The position numbers and the translations under genes were made by a program. A stretch of 64,000 bases of DNA, from contig CAKVCL010000002.1 of assembly GCA_934725855.1 (NCBI GenBank), positions 62,001 through 126,000 on the forward strand. Direction: 5' to 3'. Shown piece after piece: positions 9,879 to 17,973 of the stretch. Below the pieces are notes generated by a model, which made no database searches, was not told where the DNA came from, and worked only from the letters and a program-made list of their open reading frames with translations. The DNA is from an uncultured Cellulosilyticum sp. (GTDB taxonomy: Bacteria > Bacillota > Clostridia > Lachnospirales > Cellulosilyticaceae). How positions within the stretch are numbered: position 1 is the first letter of the stretch; each line of letters opens with the position of its first letter.

Positions 9879-10145
9879 ATGTATTATATACCAGATGAAA
9901 CGACTAAATGTGGCTATTATGAATGTAAAGAATGTGGCACAAGGTTTTTATCCTTACATTTGGAAGAAGTGATTCCTTGTCCTTATTGCGAAAGAGACTT
10001 TGATCCAGAGATTGGGCCTGATGAAGAGATGATTAAAAGTCATGCGCAAGCCACCTTAGCAAAGGTTATTGTAGGAGAAGATGTGGAAAAATGGGATAAA
10101 CTATTAAGTTTAGCAATTACTGGCGGAGATGAAGAGTGGCTATAG
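9879..10145 (+). CDS. Small zinc-ribbon protein, function unknown
   Basis: An 88-residue acidic protein. Two CxxC knuckles, CKEC (about residues 17-20) and CPYC (34-37), form a zinc ribbon in the N-terminal half. The C-terminal half is a helical stretch ending in acidic residues (GGDEEWL). A GGGAGGG site and an A/T-rich promoter region with TATAAT (about 9830) support expression. It stands alone between two terminators. I do not recognise a named family. Confidence 0.75.
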   Translation: MYYIPDETTKCGYYECKECGTRFLSLHLEEVIPCPYCERDFDPEIGPDEEMIKSHAQATLAKVIVGEDVEKWDKLLSLAITGGDEEWL

Positions 10146-10154
10146 TAAGCTAAG

Positions 10155-10190
10155 ACTGTTATATGTAAAAGTCATATAGCAGTTTTTTTA
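10155..10190 (+). terminator. Intrinsic terminator
   Basis: ACTGTTATATG pairs with CATATAGCAGT (one G-U pair) around a 7-base loop and is followed by seven T residues. Confidence 0.8.
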
Positions 10191-10290
10191 ATGAAAAAAT
10201 TTTTTAATCAAAAAAATAAATTTGTGCTATAAAAATAAGAGATATTTGTAAAAATAGAAATAGATTGTAAGAAAATATGAGGTTAGCAAA

Positions 10291-12498
10291 GTGAAGAAAC
10301 AAATTAAAGCATGTATAGAGTCAATGAAAAATACGTCTATAAATCGCTATCGAAACTTTAACGAGAAGAATTTTATTCCATCAAGTGGGCTAGTGTATTG
10401 GCTAGCGGCTGGGCTCATTTCATTGGATGTGGCACATGATTATGGCGGAATCATCTTACCGATTTGGCTAGGGCATCTGATCATTTTTTTAGGGTGCATT
10501 TTAGCTGCATTTTTTATCAGAATGATTGCTGCATGGTTTATAGTGTTAATGGTTAGATTGTTTACAGATAAGAATAAAATTGATGAATTAATTGCTATTA
10601 TTGGCATGGTCATTGTGATTGCAGGTTGTGTATCTTATTTTTCGTTTAAGATAGAAGGCTCTATCGTTACAATAATGAGTGTGATAGTAGGAATTATATT
10701 ATTATTTTATTTTAAATGCTTATGGTCACTTGTAATTGGAAAGCGAGTCACTAGGTTTAATATAGAGGTCATTATTCTAGGAACAATTTTTGTGTTAGTA
10801 GGTGCTGCCTTTTTAAATAGTGAGGGATATGAGGATACGTATATTAATACGTATTTAAAGTTAGATAAAGTAAGAAATAATCAATCAGAAATTGAAAAAC
10901 AAAATTTTCAAAAAGCTATTTCAGGTGGACGTTATCGTGTGGAATCAATAGAATATAATACGCAAGATGCACCACTTGTTTCAGAAACTGTTAATCTCAA
11001 AGGCTATGCGCAAAATAAAGGGATTGTAGGGTATATTAAGAAAAAGTATCAAGGATATGACTTAGATGAGGTGCCCCTTAGAGGTAAGATATGGTATCCA
11101 AAGGAGGGGGGACATTATCCTACTCTATTTATTGCTCATGGAAATCATGATTATAAGGAGCAATCTTATTTAGGCTATGAGTATTTAGGAAGATACCTAG
11201 CGAGATTTGGTTATGTTGTGGTTTCTATTGATCAAAACGCATGTAACTTGTTAAAGAATGAAAATGATGCAAGAGCTATTCTACTTCTTGAGAATATAAA
11301 ACAAATAAAGCAATATAATGAAGAAAAGGATAGTCCTTTATTCGGAAAAATTAATATGTTAGAGTTAGCCATAGCGGGTCATTCAAGAGGAGGAGAAGCT
11401 GTAAGTGTGGCATATCTTCTAAATGGTGAAGGGGTTAATCCGAATAATGGTAAAACAAAGCTCAACTATGACTTTAATATACGTTCGATTATTGCTATTG
11501 CCCCAACGGTGGATCAATATAAACCAACCAGTAAATCAGTTCAACTTGAGGATGTGAATTATATGGTCTTGCATGGTGCCAATGATCAAGATGTTTATCA
11601 GTTTAGTGGACTTAAGCAATATAAGAATATTCGTTTTACTGGAAAAGGAGATTATATTAAAACAGCTCTTTACTGTGCAGGATGCAACCATGGACAGTTT
11701 AATTCAAGGTGGGGAACCTATGATCAATCAGGTCTTTTTAGAAAAGTGCTTAATGTGAAAAACTTTGTGAGTGAAAGAGAGCAACAGCAAATTGCGGAGA
11801 TTTTTATTAAAATATTCTTGGACTGTACTTTAAAAAATGATCAAACGAATCAAAGGCTACTCGAAGATTGCAACGCCTATTTAGAATACTTGCCTAAAAC
11901 TTTATATATTCAAAGCTATCAGAAATCTGATTTTATAACCTTATGTAATTTTGAAGAAGATATAAGCTTGGAAAGTGGCACTATGGAGGGGGTAACCATT
12001 GAAGTAAGTGGTGGTGACATATGGACAGAAGGAATATATCCTGCTGAAGTACCAAGGAGTAACACAGCGATGTATTTGCAATGGAGTCATAATAGAGTGC
12101 CAACAGTAACTCTTTTAACACCCGATATTGACTTAACAAAGCGAAACTTACAAGTTGATTTAATGGATTTAAGAGAAGATTTTAAAGAAGAAAAAGTCTA
12201 TATTCAAGAGGTTAAAGCAGTACTTGAAGATGCAAATGGCAACCAGGCAGAGGTTCATTTAAAGGATTATGCGAGTTTGTATCCAGCATTTTTAGTTAGA
12301 CTGAATAAATTACAATATCTTTTAGGGCAGGTGGAATACAAGCATCAGTTTCAAACAGTGAGTATTCCATCAAAAGCCTTTCAAACTAGCCAGGCTCTGT
12401 CATTAGGGCATGACATTGACTTAAGACATATTCAAAAAATCATGTTTACTTTTTATGGAGAAAGCGGCAAAGTAGCCATTGATGAGATTGGATATTAA
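10291..12498 (+). CDS. Membrane-anchored alpha/beta hydrolase
   Basis: A 735-residue protein. Residues 1-35 are basic and soluble, followed by about five hydrophobic segments to residue 180, then a long hydrolase region. The nucleophile elbow GHSRGG lies near residues 363-368 (Ser about 365), preceded by the oxyanion-region motif LFIAHGNHDY near residue 287, as in chlorophyllase/PAF-acetylhydrolase-like esterases. A C-terminal segment of about 190 residues (from about 545) looks like a beta-rich binding domain. Start is GTG after an ATGAGG site. The membrane segments should place the enzyme at the cell surface, but the side is not clear. Substrate unknown. Confidence 0.75.
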   Translation: MKKQIKACIESMKNTSINRYRNFNEKNFIPSSGLVYWLAAGLISLDVAHDYGGIILPIWLGHLIIFLGCILAAFFIRMIAAWFIVLMVRLFTDKNKIDELIAIIGMVIVIAGCVSYFSFKIEGSIVTIMSVIVGIILLFYFKCLWSLVIGKRVTRFNIEVIILGTIFVLVGAAFLNSEGYEDTYINTYLKLDKVRNNQSEIEKQNFQKAISGGRYRVESIEYNTQDAPLVSETVNLKGYAQNKGIVGYIKKKYQGYDLDEVPLRGKIWYPKEGGHYPTLFIAHGNHDYKEQSYLGYEYLGRYLARFGYVVVSIDQNACNLLKNENDARAILLLENIKQIKQYNEEKDSPLFGKINMLELAIAGHSRGGEAVSVAYLLNGEGVNPNNGKTKLNYDFNIRSIIAIAPTVDQYKPTSKSVQLEDVNYMVLHGANDQDVYQFSGLKQYKNIRFTGKGDYIKTALYCAGCNHGQFNSRWGTYDQSGLFRKVLNVKNFVSEREQQQIAEIFIKIFLDCTLKNDQTNQRLLEDCNAYLEYLPKTLYIQSYQKSDFITLCNFEEDISLESGTMEGVTIEVSGGDIWTEGIYPAEVPRSNTAMYLQWSHNRVPTVTLLTPDIDLTKRNLQVDLMDLREDFKEEKVYIQEVKAVLEDANGNQAEVHLKDYASLYPAFLVRLNKLQYLLGQVEYKHQFQTVSIPSKAFQTSQALSLGHDIDLRHIQKIMFTFYGESGKVAIDEIGY

Positions 12499-12525
12499 CC
12501 TTCCCATTTGGGAAGGTGTTTTTTT
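12498..12525 (+). terminator. Intrinsic terminator
   Basis: ACCTTCCC pairs with GGGAAGGT around a short loop, followed by GTTTTTTT. Confidence 0.85.
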
Positions 12526-12596
12526 ATGGTAAAATAGTGTTAAGCGACTTATAAAGAAGAAAAGGCTGACTATTTTAGCAGCAAATTAAGAAGAGG

Positions 12597-13139
12597 ATGA
12601 ATAGGCGTATGATGATTAAAGAAGCATTAAATGAACAATTAGAATGGATTTATAAACTTTATATGGAGACCTTCCCAGAAAATGAACGTAAACCATTTAA
12701 GCTCATGCAAGAAAAAGCAAAAGAAGGCAAGATGGAAATATTGGCTATTGAAAAGGAAGGAAGGCTAGTTGGTTTAGCGATAACCATTTTATATCGAGAT
12801 ATGGTTTTATTGGATTATTTTGCAATGCATCAAAATGAGAGAGGAAAAGGATTAGGGGGACAGGCCATAGAGCAACTCAAAAAGCGTTATCAAAATAAGC
12901 GCCTATTTTTAGAAATTGAAATATTAGACGAAAAGGCAGATAACTATGATGAACGTGTGAGAAGAAAAGCTTTTTATTTAAGTCATGGACTAGCTGAAGC
13001 CAAAATATATGTGCTTCTTTTTGGAGTAGAGATGGAGCTTTTAACGGTGCAGGGTCAAATAAGTTATGAAGAGTATAAAAGGGTGTATACGAGCACTTTT
13101 GGAGAAACATTTGAAGATAAGATTCAGTTATTAAGTTAA
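12597..13139 (+). CDS. GNAT family N-acetyltransferase
   Basis: A 180-residue acetyl-CoA-dependent acetyltransferase of the GNAT fold. The acetyl-CoA pyrophosphate loop is NERGKGLGGQAI at about residues 81-92, with the preceding beta strand VLLDYFAMH. The substrate is not predictable. The annotated ATG lies directly against the GAAGAGG site; the ATG at 12609 (MMIKEALNE) has more natural spacing and may be the true start. No operon partner is evident. Confidence 0.85.
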   Translation: MNRRMMIKEALNEQLEWIYKLYMETFPENERKPFKLMQEKAKEGKMEILAIEKEGRLVGLAITILYRDMVLLDYFAMHQNERGKGLGGQAIEQLKKRYQNKRLFLEIEILDEKADNYDERVRRKAFYLSHGLAEAKIYVLLFGVEMELLTVQGQISYEEYKRVYTSTFGETFEDKIQLLS

Positions 13140-13164
13140 TTTTACGGGGAAGGAGAATAAATAG

Positions 13165-13354
13165 TTGGGGAAGAAACGACGCAAAATCAATTCCATTCAT
13201 TACGGTGGGGCTATTCTTGGAAGTGGTGTAGTAATAGGTGGTTTAGGATTAGGCTTAAGTAAAGTAGCATTATGAATGCCAAAATTGTGGCAATAGAAGA
13301 GTGCAAGAAAAAGACGTCAGTTGTAATCATTGTGGGTGTCAATTTAAAGAATGA
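13165..13354 (+). pseudogene. Small Gly-rich zinc-ribbon protein gene with a frame change
   Basis: A TTG at 13165, after a GGGGAAGGAG site, opens a 36-codon frame: basic start MGKKRRK, then a glycine-rich hydrophobic stretch (GGAILGSGVVIGGLGLG), stopping at 13275. One frame over, from 13268, an open stretch without a start reads HYECQNCGN, then SCNHCGCQFKE, ending at 13354: two CxxC knuckles of a zinc ribbon. The two halves join naturally as one protein of about 62 residues, so a single-base change near 13265-13275 splits the gene. Programmed frameshifting is possible, but no obvious slippery run is present. Confidence 0.5.
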
Positions 13355-13389
13355 TAGCTCTATTCATTATAAATAAGGTGGGATAAGGA

Positions 13390-13929
13390 ATGAAACAATT
13401 AAGTGTTAAAGATCAAAGTTATGAGGTTATAAAATTATTAGGCCATGGTAAAGGAGGGTATTCTTATTTAGTCACTGATGGCAAGAAGGAATACGTATTA
13501 AAGCAAATACACCATGAGCCTTGTAGTTATTATCAGTTTGGCAATAAAATTGAATCTGAAAAAAAGGATTATAACCGTCTAATTGAAACAGGCATTAAAA
13601 TGCCTAAGATGTTGGCTATTGATGAGGAAAAAGAAACCATTCTTAAAGAATATATAGAGGGGCCAACTATTTATGACTTAGTACAACAAAATCAAATAGA
13701 GGAGAAATTTGTGAAGCAAGTCAAACAGATGTGTGACATACTTTACCCATTAGGCATTAACATTGATTATTTCCCTACAAACTTTGTCGTACAAGAAGGA
13801 CAGATTTATTATATTGATTATGAATGTAATGATTATATGGAAGAATGGAACTTTGAAAACTGGGGGATTAAATACTGGTCTCAGACACCAGAGTTTTTAG
13901 AATATGTAAAGGAACACAGCGAAAAATAA
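13390..13929 (+). CDS. Small atypical protein kinase-like protein
   Basis: A 179-residue kinase-fold protein, much shorter than a full Ser/Thr kinase. A glycine-rich loop GHGKGG is at residues 18-23, the ATP-anchoring lysine at 38 (YVLKQI), a catalytic-loop equivalent DYFPTN at 126-131 (D126 and N131 in the D-x4-N spacing), and a DFG equivalent IDYEC with D143. The activation segment and most of the C-lobe are missing, as in Bud32/RIO/ABC1-like atypical kinases. Start ATG follows a GGGATAAGG site. Substrate unknown. Confidence 0.75.
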   Translation: MKQLSVKDQSYEVIKLLGHGKGGYSYLVTDGKKEYVLKQIHHEPCSYYQFGNKIESEKKDYNRLIETGIKMPKMLAIDEEKETILKEYIEGPTIYDLVQQNQIEEKFVKQVKQMCDILYPLGINIDYFPTNFVVQEGQIYYIDYECNDYMEEWNFENWGIKYWSQTPEFLEYVKEHSEK

Positions 13930-14016
13930 AGTATAGAAATAAAGTATAAAATAGAAAATAAATCAAAATCATTGTATAATGACTATGAAAATAAATTAAA
14001 GAGAGGACTATGAGAG

Positions 14017-15369
14017 ATGACAAAAGATTTAACAGAAGGTAGCCCATTTCGATTAATTATTGGATTTGCATTGCCACTACTATTTGGTATGCTGTTTCAG
14101 CAGTTTTATAGTTTGGTGGATACAATGATTGTAGGCAAATTGCTAGGGGCTAATGCACTAGCAGCAGTGGGTTCGACAGGGTCAATTAACTTTTTGATTC
14201 TAGGATTTTGCAATGGTTTGTGTTCAGGATTTGCCATGCCCGTAGCAAGAACATTTGGAGCAAAAGATTATGGCAAGATGAGAAAGATTGTAGCCAATAG
14301 TGCATGGCTAAGTGCTATTTTTGGCGTGTTGATGACCAGTGTAACTACTTTGTTTTGTAGAAAAATTTTAGAACTTATGGGGACGCCAAGTGATATTTTA
14401 GAAGGGGCTTATCAGTATATTGTGATTATCTTTGCAGGGATTCCAGTAACCTTTCTATATAATATGCTATCTGGGATCATTCGTTCAGTGGGAGATAGTC
14501 GTACCCCTGTAATTTTCCTAGCTTTAGCGTCTATAATTAATATTATCTTAGATATTTTATTTATTGGAGTAATGCACACTGGTGTTAGAGGGGCAGCCAT
14601 TGCCACTGTTATTTCGCAAGCGGTTTCTGGAGTGGCTTGTTTGATTTATATGAGTCAGAAGTTTGAAATTTTACATATAACAAAAGCAGAATGGAAGTGG
14701 GAAAGAAAGCTGATTAAACTTTTATGTATTGATGGGATTCCTATGGGACTCCAATATTCCATTACAGCAATCGGTAGTGTCATTTTACAAACTGCGGTTA
14801 ATTCATTGGGAACGGTAGCAGTGGCTTCCATGACAGCGGCTATTAAGCTTTCTATGCTATTTTGTACACCTTTTGATGCCTTGGGTTCTACGATGGCAAC
14901 TTATGGGGGACAAAATATTGGAGCAGGAAAAGTGGAGCGTGTTGGCAAAGGACTTAAGTCAGCTTGCATCATCAGCTTTATTTATTCAGTCATTGCTTTT
15001 GTGATATTAGCATTAGGCGCTTCTAAATTACTTCTTTTATTTGTCAATACCAATGAAACAGAGATTATTAAAAATGCGACTTTATTTATCCTCATTAATA
15101 GTGGGGCGTATATCTTATTAGCACTAGTAAATGTCGTTAGATTTATGATTCAAGGTATAGGATTTGGGCAATTTGCCATGTATGCAGGACTTTTAGAGAT
15201 GATTGCCAGAACGCTTGCAGGTCTATTTTTAGTTCCTATCTTTGGCTTTGTAGGGGCATGTATTGCTAGTCCACTAGCGTGGTTATTTGCAGATTGCTTC
15301 TTGATTCCAGCTTACAGAAGGTGTATTAAAATTTGTGAGAACACACAAAATAAGCAGCTACAGGTCTAA
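14017..15369 (+). CDS. MATE family efflux transporter
   Basis: A 450-residue multidrug and toxic compound extrusion transporter with twelve hydrophobic segments. Signatures include the N-terminal GSPFRLIIGFALPLLFGMLFQ, SGIIRSVGDSRTPVIF in the first half and TYGGQNIGAGKVERV in the second. It is clearly distinct from the MATE gene at 6017. Start has a GAGAGGACT site. No regulator is adjacent; substrate unknown. Confidence 0.93.
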   Translation: MTKDLTEGSPFRLIIGFALPLLFGMLFQQFYSLVDTMIVGKLLGANALAAVGSTGSINFLILGFCNGLCSGFAMPVARTFGAKDYGKMRKIVANSAWLSAIFGVLMTSVTTLFCRKILELMGTPSDILEGAYQYIVIIFAGIPVTFLYNMLSGIIRSVGDSRTPVIFLALASIINIILDILFIGVMHTGVRGAAIATVISQAVSGVACLIYMSQKFEILHITKAEWKWERKLIKLLCIDGIPMGLQYSITAIGSVILQTAVNSLGTVAVASMTAAIKLSMLFCTPFDALGSTMATYGGQNIGAGKVERVGKGLKSACIISFIYSVIAFVILALGASKLLLLFVNTNETEIIKNATLFILINSGAYILLALVNVVRFMIQGIGFGQFAMYAGLLEMIARTLAGLFLVPIFGFVGACIASPLAWLFADCFLIPAYRRCIKICENTQNKQLQV

Positions 15370-15422
15370 TTTTTTACAGTATAGCGGATTAAACGTTATA
15401 CTGTATTTTTTATGGGTAAAAA

Positions 15423-15826
15423 ATGGTGGACCAAATGTTATTAAAGGGGTTACTTATCATTTTAGGGATTATTTTACTAATAGGCATTATCCTATGCAAA
15501 AAACGCAGGAAAATAAGAAAGTTTACACCAAAATCGATTATAGCCCTATAAAGGCTGGAGAAGGTCAAAAGCATAGTGTACTTAAAGAGGTAAAAGATGC
15601 TTCCAAGGAGTTAGGAGTGGAACAGTGTAAAGTTTATAGCCCAAGTGAAGGGGGAAAGACTTGTGTCATTTATATGAACTATGGAGGCTGGAATGTACAA
15701 GATGAAAGTATGGGCCAGCAGGTTTACGATTTTTGTGAAAAAGAAGGCTACAGCTTTATTCGTTTTGCTAAGGCTAGAGGGGAAGGCCAGTATTGCACCG
15801 AGACTATTTGGAAGAACATAATCTGA
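15423..15826 (+). pseudogene. Small membrane-anchored protein, frameshifted at an A run and cut by the island
   Basis: ATG 15423 opens a 42-codon frame with a clear transmembrane segment (LLKGLLIILGIILLIGIIL) and a basic cluster, stopping at 15551. A second frame, from ATG 15494, continues with a soluble domain (DYSPIKAGEG, KVYSPSEGGKTCVIYMNYGG, GQQVYDFCEKEGYSFIRFAKA). The frames cross at the AAAAAA run at 15497-15502. The 3' end was replaced near 15790 by foreign DNA, so the last residues (CTETIWKNII) come from the TnpV scrap read in another frame. Reads as one tail-less membrane protein of about 120 residues; no family recognised. Confidence 0.5.
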
Positions 15827-15906
15827 TGATGTTCAATGAGCTGGTTCTGACAGGTCAGCTTTGGACGTATCTTGCGGAGTTGAATGAGCCGGCAAAAACA
15901 GCTTGA
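15790..15906 (+). pseudogene. TnpV transposon-protein fragment
   Basis: In the frame starting at 15793 the sequence reads HRDYLEEHNLMMFNELVL and then TGQLWTYLAELNEPAKTA, stopping at 15906. This matches the middle of TnpV, a small protein found in mobile elements of Clostridia (general pattern YLxEH...NLLxxGKLxxYLAxID). The usual N-terminus and the C-terminal half are missing. It marks the left edge of the accessory island. The match is from memory of the family, not a search. Confidence 0.55.
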
Positions 15907-15995
15907 AATAATTAAAAAACATAGAATTATTGCCGATAATGTGGTATACTAACCATAGTTAAATGTATTTTTGAAATTTGACAGGAGGAGAGTAG

Positions 15996-16895
15996 ATGCG
16001 ATACCTTTCAGTTGTTGAGATGGCGAAAAAGTGGAATGTGTCCGAGCGTAGTGTAAGAAATTATTGTGCCCAAGGACGTGTGTCGGGAGCATTTCTTATC
16101 GGAAAGACATGGAATATTCCAGAAAATGCAGAAAAGCCGGAGCGTTCCAACAAGAAGAAAGAGCAGCCGGCTACTCTGCTGGATATTTTGCAGGATGAGA
16201 AAGCAAACAAATACTCTGGCGGTATTTATCATAAGACACAGATTGATTTAACATATCATTCAAACCATATTGAAGGCAGCCGCCTGACTCACGATCAGAC
16301 TCGATATATATTTGAGACAAATACCATTGGTGTAGAAAAAGAAGTGCTCAATGTAGATGATGTGATTCAAACGGCAAATCATTTCCGATGTATTGATATG
16401 ATTATAGATCATGCAAACGCGGTACTGACGGAAAAACTTATCAAGGAACTGCATCTGATTCTGAAAAACGGTACTAGTGATTCCAGAAAAGATTGGTTTG
16501 CTGTTGGGGATTATAAAAAATTGCCAAATGAAGTTGGCGGTATGGATACTGCACTTCCGGAAGAAGTTGCCGATAGAATGAAAAAATTGCTGACAAAGTA
16601 CAACGGCAAGGAAGAAAAGAATTTAGAAGATATTTTGGAATTTCATGTGAAGTTTGAGAAAATCCATCCGTTTCAAGACGGCAATGGTCGTGTCGGTCGG
16701 TTGATTATGTTTAAAGAGTGTTTAAAGTATAATATTGTTCCATTTATCATCGAAGATAATTTGAAGATGTTCTATTACCGTGGCTTGAAGGAATGGAATG
16801 ATGAAAAAGGATATCTGCTAGATACGTGTTTAGCAGCACAGGATAGATATAAAGCTTATCTTGATTATTTTAGAATTGAATATACTCCCTTCTAG
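15996..16895 (+). CDS. Fic family protein with N-terminal helix-turn-helix and built-in inhibitory helix
   Basis: A 299-residue protein that is probably an AMP-transferase. Residues 1-45 form a MerR-like helix-turn-helix (SVVEMAKKWNVSERSVRNYC). The inhibitory helix motif SNHIEG at 89-94 fits (S/T)xxxE(G/N) of class II Fic proteins, where the glutamate blocks ATP binding. The catalytic motif HPFQDGNGRVGR at 224-235 is complete, so the enzyme should be active once inhibition is relieved. Start has an AGGAGGAG site. Codon use (CGT, GGC, CCG) is richer in G and C than in the host genes, in keeping with transfer. Helix-turn-helix Fic proteins may bind DNA or act in toxin-like regulation; the target is unknown. 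Confidence 0.93.
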   Translation: MRYLSVVEMAKKWNVSERSVRNYCAQGRVSGAFLIGKTWNIPENAEKPERSNKKKEQPATLLDILQDEKANKYSGGIYHKTQIDLTYHSNHIEGSRLTHDQTRYIFETNTIGVEKEVLNVDDVIQTANHFRCIDMIIDHANAVLTEKLIKELHLILKNGTSDSRKDWFAVGDYKKLPNEVGGMDTALPEEVADRMKKLLTKYNGKEEKNLEDILEFHVKFEKIHPFQDGNGRVGRLIMFKECLKYNIVPFIIEDNLKMFYYRGLKEWNDEKGYLLDTCLAAQDRYKAYLDYFRIEYTPF

Positions 16896-17025
16896 ATAAC
16901 AAGCTTTTTATTATTTGTAACCCACCTAAAATGATAAAGCCACCTATCACCATTAATACAATTCCAATAATCCAATTTATAATTGAAACACCTGCAATTA
17001 TTGGAGCTTTTATTCTCTCTTTCAA
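16870..17025 (-). pseudogene. Remnant of a membrane protein gene
   Basis: On the minus strand a frame of 51 codons (TTG 17025 to stop 16870) encodes one long hydrophobic helix pair (AGVSIINWIIGIVLMVIGGF, then IILGGLQIIKSLL) with basic flanks. Its end overlaps the last 26 bases of the fic gene. There is no ribosome-binding site and the open frame continues upstream without a start, so it looks like the tail of a lost gene. Base composition is host-like (A/T rich), unlike the genes on both sides. Confidence 0.3.
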
Positions 17026-17045
17026 AGACTGTAAATCCAGAACAT

Positions 17046-17135
17046 ATGAAGACGAATGTGGAGGTTGACTTTACAATCAGCGTAGAGGACTATGAAAAAA
17101 CCATATATCGTATGTCATATGATGATTTCTATTGA
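17046..17135 (+). pseudogene. N-terminal fragment of an unknown protein (MKTNVEVDF type)
   Basis: ATG 17046 opens 29 codons, MKTNVEVDFTISVEDYEKT and on to a stop at 17135, overlapping the start of the next gene in another frame. The first 19 residues clearly resemble the last 33 residues of the AraC protein at 19595 (MKVNADVNFEITTEDMEKL, ATG 20501), and both are preceded by CATATG. They look like two copies of the 5' end of one gene family, each fused to unrelated DNA. Confidence 0.35.
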
Positions 17136-17766
17136 CGGAAGAATCGACTGTGCTATGACATCAAAGTTTCCGGGTGTGAACGATTATTACACAACATTAG
17201 ATGAAATCAACGTGCCAACAACAGTCAGCGGACGAGTTACAGCAGAGCTTGAGATGGCAGAGACGGGCGAATTTATCCCGAAGAATAAAGAAACTTATGG
17301 TAAAGAAGGCTTTTCCAAAAAGGCGGATGCAGCAGGGTATGATGTTGTCATCGATACGAATGGAAAGCTTCTCTGGCCGGATGCAACAGGCATGACAAAG
17401 CCATATCTGATTGTAACTGGCGAGAATGTAGCAAAGGAATATCTAGATTACCTTGATGACCAGAATATTTCATGGATTGCCTGCGGAAAAGACCATGTAG
17501 ACCTAGTACGTGCGACAGAAATCCTTGCAGAAGAGTTTCATGTAGAACGTATGGGAATTGTCGGTGGTTCTAAGATCAATACCGCATTTCTGGAAGCAGG
17601 ACTTCTGGATGAGATTAGTCTTCTGATCGGAGCCGGAATTGACGGCAGAGGCGGCATGTCTGCTGTGTTTGATGGACTTGCGATGGATCATGATGTTGCA
17701 AAGCTAAAATTAATTGATGTGAAAAAATTCGACAGTGATGCGGTGTGGATCCGGTATCAGTGTTGA
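17092..17766 (+). CDS. RibD C-terminal / dihydrofolate reductase family oxidoreductase
   Basis: A 224-residue member of the RibD_C family, which shares the dihydrofolate reductase fold and reduces with NADPH. Typical features are the N-terminal strand KPYIVCHMMISIDGRIDC, the nucleotide loop MGIVGGSKINTAFLEAGLLDEI, and the C-terminal strand WIRYQC. It lacks the deaminase half and any riboflavin neighbours, so a role in riboflavin synthesis is unlikely; stand-alone members are often of unknown function. The ribosome-binding site is weak (TAGAGGA). Codon use is foreign like the fic gene. Confidence 0.88.
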   Translation: MKKPYIVCHMMISIDGRIDCAMTSKFPGVNDYYTTLDEINVPTTVSGRVTAELEMAETGEFIPKNKETYGKEGFSKKADAAGYDVVIDTNGKLLWPDATGMTKPYLIVTGENVAKEYLDYLDDQNISWIACGKDHVDLVRATEILAEEFHVERMGIVGGSKINTAFLEAGLLDEISLLIGAGIDGRGGMSAVFDGLAMDHDVAKLKLIDVKKFDSDAVWIRYQC

Positions 17767-17973
17767 AAATTAAAGAGGAGCCAGATTACTCCGACTCCTC
17801 CAAGTATGTGTCCGCAAACACATCCCCCAATTGCTATCTATACTATAGGCAAGTAAAATATGAAGGGAAAGTTATACTGATTGTAAATAGTGCAACAAGA
17901 ATTGATGTAAGGAAGTGAACAGAGAAAAGGAAACGAGCCCAAATAGTAGTTTGTGGCTGATTATAACGCACTT

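Noticed and set aside
15996..16895. Fic gene as half of a toxin-antitoxin pair
   Set aside because: No separate antitoxin gene is adjacent; the inhibitory motif SNHIEG is inside the same protein, so it is self-inhibited.
16870..17025. Membrane remnant as a functional gene
   Set aside because: There is no start with a ribosome-binding site and it overlaps the fic gene end; kept only as a low-confidence relic.
17767..17973. Hairpin GAGGAG...CTCCTC after the RibD-type gene as a terminator
   Set aside because: The stem is short and no T run follows; the rest of this 207-base gap shows no gene or repeat.
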